NCBI GenBank assembly: GCA_011634665.1
Contig: WAEK01000003.1
Coordinates: forward strand, 2,512,001-2,576,000
Direction of reading: 5' to 3'
Origin: Mortierella sp. BCC40632
Taxonomy: Eukaryota > Mortierellomycota > Mortierellomycetes > Mortierellales > Mortierellaceae
Length of the DNA stretch: 64,000 nt
Made by a program: the position numbers and the translations under genes. Position 1 is the first letter of the stretch, and every line of letters starts with the position of its first letter. Below are positions 58,082 to 64,000 of the stretch, piece by piece. The notes beneath the pieces were generated by a model that saw only the letters and a list, made by a program, of their open reading frames with translations, was not told the origin of the DNA and did not search any database.

Positions 58082-59665
58082 ATGTTCCGCCTTGTCAACA
58101 GGCGGCTGGCGGTCAATCGGGAGCTGGAAAGTCTAAAGCACGACTTTAACCAATGCTCGCTTCCAACCGAGTTTGTATACAGGATCGTCGTCTCGTGTGT
58201 CGACGAGATCATGGAACGTGGTCTCAAGCATCCTTTTATTCTAAAGAACCCATACTCGCCTTCAGTCGTCGCGGCTGTTCTCACCCTAATGGCAGATCCA
58301 GAACGAAGACATTTATTTTCACTCAAGTGCACGAGAATCGACACTGTGGTCGGAGTCATGCTTGCTGCACTCAAGAACTTGAGAGAACCCATTATTCCAT
58401 TAGAGCTTCAGGATGAATTGACGCGAGGCAAGTACTGAATGGGAGTGTGAGAGAGGAGAAATGTAAAGTGGAGCAAGAGAGAGAGAGAGAGGAGCATGAA
58501 TGGATGGAGAGAGAGAGAGTAAGTGAGAGAGAGAGAAAAAAGAGAGGTTGAGAGAAAAAGAATGAGAGAAAAATCGTTCTAACTGGTAATCATGAACATG
58601 CTCCCTCTTCCTCTTTTTCTTCTTCTCCCTCCCTACCCTTACAGATCCACTTGTACTAGCATCGGGGCCATCCTCGCCAACGTCGCCATCGGTCCGCACA
58701 CGTCGGTCCTCCAGTATCCAAAGCCTCAGCAAGATCAATACCGTCAGCGCGCTCTTAAATCATCCTAATCTCCCCGCTGCCAACAAAGCGCTTCTAATGG
58801 AGCTCCTCAATATCTCTCTCGCCATCCTCAACCGATCCTCGTTTAATCGCGTCACGCCTGATGTGCTGGCCTCGATCCTCGGTCCTCACATCTTTTCATC
58901 CCAACACGCAACGGTCCTGCAACACACCCCACAACAAACCTATAGTTATGGCTGGGGCGTTGCACTTGTCAATGACATTAAGCGATGTTCAAAGATGTTT
59001 TACGTGCTCCTAGGCGGGTATCGGCGGGAATTACTCGGGACGGAGGATTGGGATGCAGAGTTGGGGCTTTCGACGAGTATGGCAGGATTCACGATCGAAC
59101 TTGAAACTGTGCCACACTCGGTTTCCGCTTCATTAGGTCAGGTCAACCGCTGGCTCGGGTCCACGGCCACGATTCATGGGACAGGGACGGGGAATGGGGT
59201 GGTCGAGACGGACGATGACTATAATAATAATAATAATCGTAATAATCCAACACGACAAACACGACCCTACAAAAGTGTACCTCAACTCCGGGTCACGCCT
59301 GACGACTCGGAATCGATTGCATCACGTTCCTATGGCATGGTCCGGAATGTGTCGACTACGTTGTCTGAATCGATCCGCGCCGCAGCGGCAGAAGAAGCCA
59401 AACAGTGGGATCACCAACCACTTAGTAGTGCCTCACAGGGTCCAGCGGCATTAGAGCATCTCAAGAGTCTACATAACGGACATTCTTCACATCCACATTC
59501 CTATTCCCAACCACAATTGCACCATCCTCAACACCCGTGTCCACCTTCACAGTATCAGCCATCACATTACCAATCCCAACGCGATTATCCTACTATGTTT
59601 ACACCCATGCCCATATCTCCTCACCATGTTCCACATGATCCCTCTCTACATCCACCTTATTATTC

Positions 59666-59698
<33 letters not shown>

Positions 59699-60029
59699 GC
59701 AGCAGCAACATTATCATCATTCCCACTACCCTAGTTCTAATCACCCTCCTGTACCACAACCTGTTGAAGGATTACGGCGATCGACTCGGAGTATCCTCGA
59801 GGACATTGAGCGGCCGTCGGCGTCGACGCCCACGCGGATAGTACCCAAGCGGAACGGGACCTCAGAGCTGGCCTCACGATTTCTAGTGCACGAAGAAGAA
59901 GCGCTTGTAAAACAGCGGGAACAAAAGCGACTAGAGATTGAGAAGCTAATTCGAGAGTGTCGTGGAGTGGGTCTTAACTTTGCAACCCGCGAGAGTACAC
60001 CTGCAGGTAGCCCTTCAATGCAGAGTTGA
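58082..60029 (+). CDS. RhoGAP-like protein lacking the arginine finger
   Basis: Two exons, 58082-58427 and 58645-60029, one frame, about 576 aa. The start is taken at GCCGCCATG (MFRLVNRRLAVNRELESLKH); the frame is open further upstream but only as low-complexity sequence. Residues about 28-210 follow the RhoGAP order: VYRIVVSCVDEIMERGL, then ALKNLREPIIPLEL (compare the family LPEPLIP block), then NKALLMELLNISLAIL and FNRVTPDVLASILGPHIF (compare NKMTPENLAIVFGP). The usual GIFRVSG arginine-finger loop is replaced by HPFILKNPYSP (about 50-60), and the Asn of NLA is Val. GAP activity is therefore doubtful; it may bind a Rho-type GTPase without stimulating it. The C-terminal half is disordered, with His/Pro-rich sequence, a poly-Gln tract (59668-59708) and a final coiled coil (ALVKQREQKRLEIEKLIREC). 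The intron is GC-AG: CGAG|GCAAGT. Confidence 0.75.
59668..59708. repeat. (CAA/CAG)n encoding poly-Gln
   Basis: Run of about 14 Gln codons, mostly CAA, inside the RhoGAP-like protein. Confidence 0.9.
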
Positions 60030-60140
60030 GTCTCTTTATAATGTAATCCACTTAATCCAAAGAGAGAGAGAGAGAGAGGGGAGATGTAGGTTGTGTGAAG
60101 ATCTTGGCTTGGCTTCTTTTTTCTTTTTTTAAAGAAAAAG

Positions 60141-60186
<46 letters not shown>

Positions 60187-60496
60187 TGGATAATGTTGGG
60201 TTGTTTGTGAAGATTGTCCATACATCCAATCGTCCAAGAGGACATGATCCACGTGATTCATACTGGTGTTACAGCCTCCACCTCCATAGGGCGAATTTAC
60301 GCCCTTTTTTTTTTTTTTTTTTTTCTCACCGAAAATACTCCAGGAGAGTGTATCCTTTCGATACCCCTGTTCTTTCTCTCTTTTCTCTCGTTCTTTCTTT
60401 CTTTCTCTGCTCTCTCATTCCATCCATTCTTTTACGCAACAACACAGACACCGACTTGATTAACGTCTTTCCCTGACCTCCCCTCCCTCCCCACCC
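60030..60496. other. Intergenic, acid phosphatase promoter
   Basis: About 470 bp with a (GA)n tract at 60146-60183, a T run at 60306-60324, and a pyrimidine-rich block at 60370-60420 just before the phosphatase start. No gene. Confidence 0.5.
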
Positions 60497-62674
60497 ATGC
60501 TCGTGGACCGTCGATTCTCTGCGCCATTGGCGCTCATCATTATCGCTGCAGGAGGTCTCTTCCTCACCACCAACCTCAAGGGTTCGACAGCTGGGACTAT
60601 AAATAATTCCGCCTTTCCTGGACCGACCTCCAGTTCGATGAATGGGGCTCTAGAGCCTGAGGAGCTGATGAATGGTGAACATTACTATTGTCAGGCCGCA
60701 CGTCCTAGTTCCAAGAACTACCCTGCGCCCAAGGTATTGCTGAGAGAGAGTGGGGTGCATCCACTTTTGAACTCTCTCATTCTTGCATCCAATTGAAACC
60801 AGTCATCCTAACAGAGAGAGAGAGAGAGACATGACACACATGGACCCTTCTTTTCGCTCTCTTTTTTTGGATGGATTGAGTGAATGAATGACAGAAGTGG
60901 CGTTTTCTGGTGTCTGACACTCTTCTTGTTGCGCTCATACTTGATATTTACAGCAAAAAAAAAAAAAAAAACTGACCATCTCTCTCACCCCTTCCCCTTT
61001 TCTCTCCCCTTAGGTCAAGGGGGCAACCCTGCGTAATGTCCAACTCTTTATTCGTCACGGTGACAGGTAGGATGAGATAGAGACGTCTCTATCTCGCCTT
61101 TTTTTTTCTTCTTCTTCCAACCGTCTACTCTTTTTTTTTCTTTCCCTCTCTTCTCTCTCTCTAACCTCATTTGCCCATCCTTTCCCCATTCATCGTCTCT
61201 GTTAGGACGCCGATTACGGCCCTTCCCTTGGACATTGACGTTAACTGGGACTGCTCGAACAGGAGCACGTACGCGTTCTCGGGCCCAAACGACCCCGACG
61301 AAAAATCTCCTTACCGTCATGCAAATGTGGTTGCTCAACAGGTCGTTGCCATTCCTGAAAACTCTCCCTTTGCCAATACATTGTGGAAGGGAAACTGTAA
61401 CCCTGGCCAGTTGACTCCCAAGGGTGCTCTTCAGCATCGTCAATTGGGCGCAGCCCTACGAGATATCTATGTCGACGACTATGGTTTTCTCCCAAAGACG
61501 TTTTCTCCCGAGAGAATCTATGTCCGTAGCACAGGTAAAGCTTCGAGCCAGAGAAGGAGATATAGGACTAGAACGAGAGACTATTTTTTTTTCTCCTTTA
61601 TCTTTTCAGTTCGCTGACCATGGAAGTATCTCTCTCTCTCTCTCTCCCTCTCTCCCCCCTCTCTCTCTCTCCTAGATTTGTGGCGAACTCGCCAGAGCGC
61701 AGAGAATCTGATGGTGGGATTATACGGTTCCCAAAAGCATAGTTTCTGGACTTCCCCAACACCTCCACTGATCACCATCCACACCCTGCCAACTGAGATT
61801 GACTACTTGACCATGAACAGTGACGCCTGTCCTCGGATCAGTCAACTCCGTTCTGAAGCCGAAAAGGCCTCTCCAGTCCTGCAACGATTTTATGAAGAAG
61901 AAGCCGATTTTGACAAGGAATTGCAAGAGATTTTGGGTGTGAAGAGGACATGGTCCGGTTATATGGACACGATTCTGCCTAGGGTTTGTCATGGGATTCC
62001 ATTGCAATGTCGAGTCAAGGGATCGGATGGACAATCTCATTGTGTTACGGCCAAGATGGTGAATCATATTCTAGACAATGTAGCGATTCAATCGGCTGAA
62101 GTGTATCGGGATATGAAGGGAATCTTTGAGATTTTGCAATTGGGGATGGGACCTCTTGCAAGGGACATTCGAAAGAATTTGAAGAATGCGCAACACAAGG
62201 ATAGTAAGCTTCGACTTGAATTTTATTCGGGACATGATACGACACTTGCACCTCTCTTGGGCATGCTTGACGGAAGTGATATGCGTTGGCCACCTTATGT
62301 GAGTCTTTTTTTTTTTTTTTTTTTTGTTTTGTTTGGTTTGTTTGTTGCTTGCCGCTGCTTTTTTTTTGTTCTGTAAAGAATTGGGGGTGTCGAGTGAGAC
62401 GCGTCCTTTTTTTATATGTAAGAATTGACTGATCAGGTGTCTCCTCGTGGCGTGTTGACCAAAAAAAAAAAATCATAAAAATTAGGCCTCGAACATGATG
62501 ATTGAGCTGTGGTCAAGTCATGGTGAACACTATGTCCGAGTCCTTTACAACCATGAGGTGGTCAAGACACAGTCAAAGTGGTGTGATCTGGAGTGGTGTC
62601 CCTTGGATCGCTTTGTTACTTATCTGGATAAATATATTATTGAGGATCTGACAGAGAAATGCCGAAAGCAATAG
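60497..62674 (+). CDS. Histidine acid phosphatase (branch 2), membrane-anchored or secreted
   Basis: Five exons: 60497-60733, 61014-61066, 61206-61534, 61676-62298 and 62486-62674, one frame, about 476 aa. The histidine phosphatase signature RHGDRTP (residues 93-99) is formed across the exon 2/3 junction, with His94 as the nucleophile. The proton-donor motif SGHDTTLAPLLG has His at about 393. The N-terminus (APLALIIIAAGGLFLTT) is a signal anchor or signal peptide, so it acts in the secretory pathway or outside the cell. Many Cys residues in the ectodomain could form disulfides. The closest named relatives I recognise are eukaryotic acid phosphatases and the 2-phosphoxylose phosphatase group. 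The substrate cannot be deduced. Likely roles are phosphate scavenging or Golgi glycan dephosphorylation. The AATAAA at 62702 gives a plausible 3' end. Confidence 0.88.
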
Positions 62675-62701
62675 GATAGAAGAGACTTTGAATTGAAAGA
62701 A

Positions 62702-62707
62702 AATAAA
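62702..62707 (+). terminator. Poly(A) signal AATAAA of the acid phosphatase
   Basis: AATAAA 28 bp after the stop codon, followed by AAT repeats and an A run. Confidence 0.6.
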
Positions 62708-63023
62708 AATAATAATAATAAAAAAAAACAATAGCTGGCTTGCTATGACAAAAGGTGACTCTTGAATCGTCTCTACAAGTTTCCGGACAAAGGCTTTAGA
62801 GGAGGAACTGCGGGGTTCAATAAAAAAGCTGGATCCGGGAGGGTTAATTATTGTTTTGGTTTTGAGACCTGGGACTGGATGGAGTTGCCTTGAAAGAGTA
62901 CTCACCTCGCAAAGCTAAACAGCCAAGCCGAGTAAAACTGACACTGTTGTCTTTTCTTTCTTTCTAGAGACCGGCTGTAGTAATGGTCGTATGGATTTGA
63001 CCTAGAGAGGCAATTGCAATAAT

Positions 63024-63061
<38 letters not shown>

Positions 63062-63532
63062 AAAAAAAATATCTGAACTTGTCTTGCTGCTTGCTGAGAA
63101 GGATTTCGGTCTGTTCCGATCTCTTTCCACTTTTATCCGAGAGCCAGGCAATACTTGTCGTCTATTGACCTGTGGAAGGGAGAGGACACAGAGGCGAGAC
63201 CCCCACTCTCCTCCACCGTGTTTGCCAGTGTGGGAAGAGCCTGTGCGAGTGTTTGCTTGAGTGTCGCTGCTGAGACGCATCGAATAGGTTTGATCGCTTG
63301 CGTCTGACCCCATGAGAAGAAGATGGGAACCGAGAAGGAGTAAAAAGGAAGCCCTTTTCTTCTTTTTCAACTTTCTTTTTTCTCTCTCTTTCTCTCTTTC
63401 CCACCACCCCATTATTCTTTTGCTCCTTTCCATCCAAAGACCACAAGACAACAAAATCATCCAAAAAACGAGAACAAACACCCACCATCACACTTTCCTT
63501 TGTAATTCCCTATCGCTCACCATCAAGACTCC
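62708..63532. other. Intergenic between acid phosphatase and the 151-aa gene
   Basis: Contains a (GA)n tract at 63022-63059 and a pyrimidine-rich stretch 63356-63402 before the next start. No gene recognised. Confidence 0.5.
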
Positions 63533-63988
63533 ATGACCGAACAACAGACCAGTCAAGGCAACGAGGGTCGTCGACATAGCTTTGTCGAACGCATGTTTGA
63601 AAAGATCTCGGGCAAGTTTCATCATCATCATAACGACAACGATGAGCACAATAGCAAAGACCATACCAAGCCCGCTCCACAACCTCCACACAAGTATGGG
63701 ATGTCCGAGAATGCACACGACAATGCGTTTGCGGCCGAGGCCAACGTGGTCGGTGCACACGCGATTCCTCCGATGACCTTCCATGCAGAGCCCAATAATC
63801 GTCATCGTCGATCCTCTAACCCGACCAACCCCACCACCGCCACGACCACAGCAACAACAACAGCGACGGCTCTCGCAGACCCGACGGCAACACAAGCACA
63901 AACTCGAGCAGCAGCAGCACAGACTCAAGCACAGACCCCGGTGGCCGCACAAGAAATAGCAACGGAATCGATTGAGCCCTTGAAGTAG
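63533..63988 (+). CDS. Hypothetical protein, 151 aa, unknown function
   Basis: Intact single-exon frame starting MTEQQTSQGNEGRRHSFVER, with ATG in the context GACTCCATGACC after a pyrimidine-rich leader. The family is not recognised. The first 30 residues look ordered (a basic amphipathic helix, SFVERMFEKISGKF), followed by a His/Asp/Asn cluster (HHHHNDNDEHN, about residues 30-40), a short conserved-looking segment (KYGMSENAHDNAFAAEANVV) and an Ala/Thr/Gln-rich disordered tail ending IEPLK. No signal peptide or membrane helix. It ends only 12 bp before the window edge, so its 3' flank is not visible. Confidence 0.65.
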   Translation: MTEQQTSQGNEGRRHSFVERMFEKISGKFHHHHNDNDEHNSKDHTKPAPQPPHKYGMSENAHDNAFAAEANVVGAHAIPPMTFHAEPNNRHRRSSNPTNPTTATTTATTTATALADPTATQAQTRAAAAQTQAQTPVAAQEIATESIEPLK

Positions 63989-64000
63989 TTTTGACTCTGT

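Overview
This is a gene-dense but intron-rich and simple-repeat-rich stretch of a fungal nuclear chromosome. The genes have short GT..AG introns, often opening GTAAG/GTATG and closing TAG. UTRs and introns carry many long A/T runs and CT/GA microsatellites. The proteins are typical of fungi: mitochondrial UGA1-type GABA transaminase, Sec17, a Kre9/Knh1-like surface protein. The intron load, the repeat style and the mix of decayed LINE, MULE and Fanzor-like relics suggest an early-diverging filamentous fungus, most plausibly Mortierellomycotina/Mucoromycota. That placement is inference, not shown by a marker gene.

Layout. 0.8-9.0 kb: three minus-strand housekeeping genes, GABA transaminase (8 exons), Sec17/alpha-SNAP (6 exons) and chaperonin CCT5 (6 exons). 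10.5-12.1 kb: plus-strand proteasome beta-3 (PUP3), whose first and last coding exons appear to be single-codon sized. 12.8 kb: a tRNA-Gly(TCC). 15.5 kb: an orphan 108-aa protein behind a TATA box. 18.2-20.1 kb: HMG-CoA lyase with a likely mitochondrial presequence and a C-terminal SKL. 20.9-24.4 kb: a Rab GTPase whose P-loop is split by a 2.2 kb intron. 27.9-30.6 kb: an 897-aa disordered protein.

33.0-36.9 kb is an accessory island of decayed mobile elements: a LINE ORF2 tail (RNase H, zinc knuckle, conserved tail), a MULE transposase tail with a SWIM zinc finger, and the C-terminal end of a Fanzor/TnpB-like RNA-guided nuclease with stop codons. A small intact orphan gene lies just beside it.

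40.3-43.6 kb: mitochondrial aconitase. 45.3-48.1 kb: a single-pass Kre9/Knh1-like surface protein. 52.5-55.9 kb: a single-pass receptor-like protein with a Frizzled-like cysteine pattern, a His-rich stalk and a long disordered tail. 58.1-60.0 kb: a RhoGAP-like protein without the arginine finger. 60.5-62.7 kb: a histidine acid phosphatase. 63.5-64.0 kb: a 151-aa orphan. Two introns (aconitase, RhoGAP-like) use GC-AG boundaries.

Functionally the recognisable genes are mostly housekeeping: GABA shunt and TCA cycle (GABA-T, aconitase), leucine catabolism (HMG-CoA lyase), protein folding and turnover (CCT5, PUP3), vesicle traffic (Sec17, Rab) and cell surface or signalling (Kre9-like, CRD protein, RhoGAP-like). 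There is no sign of an operon-like pathway cluster. Exon models were built by hand from splice signals, phase and family similarity. For the multi-exon genes the exon phases add up to one continuous frame.
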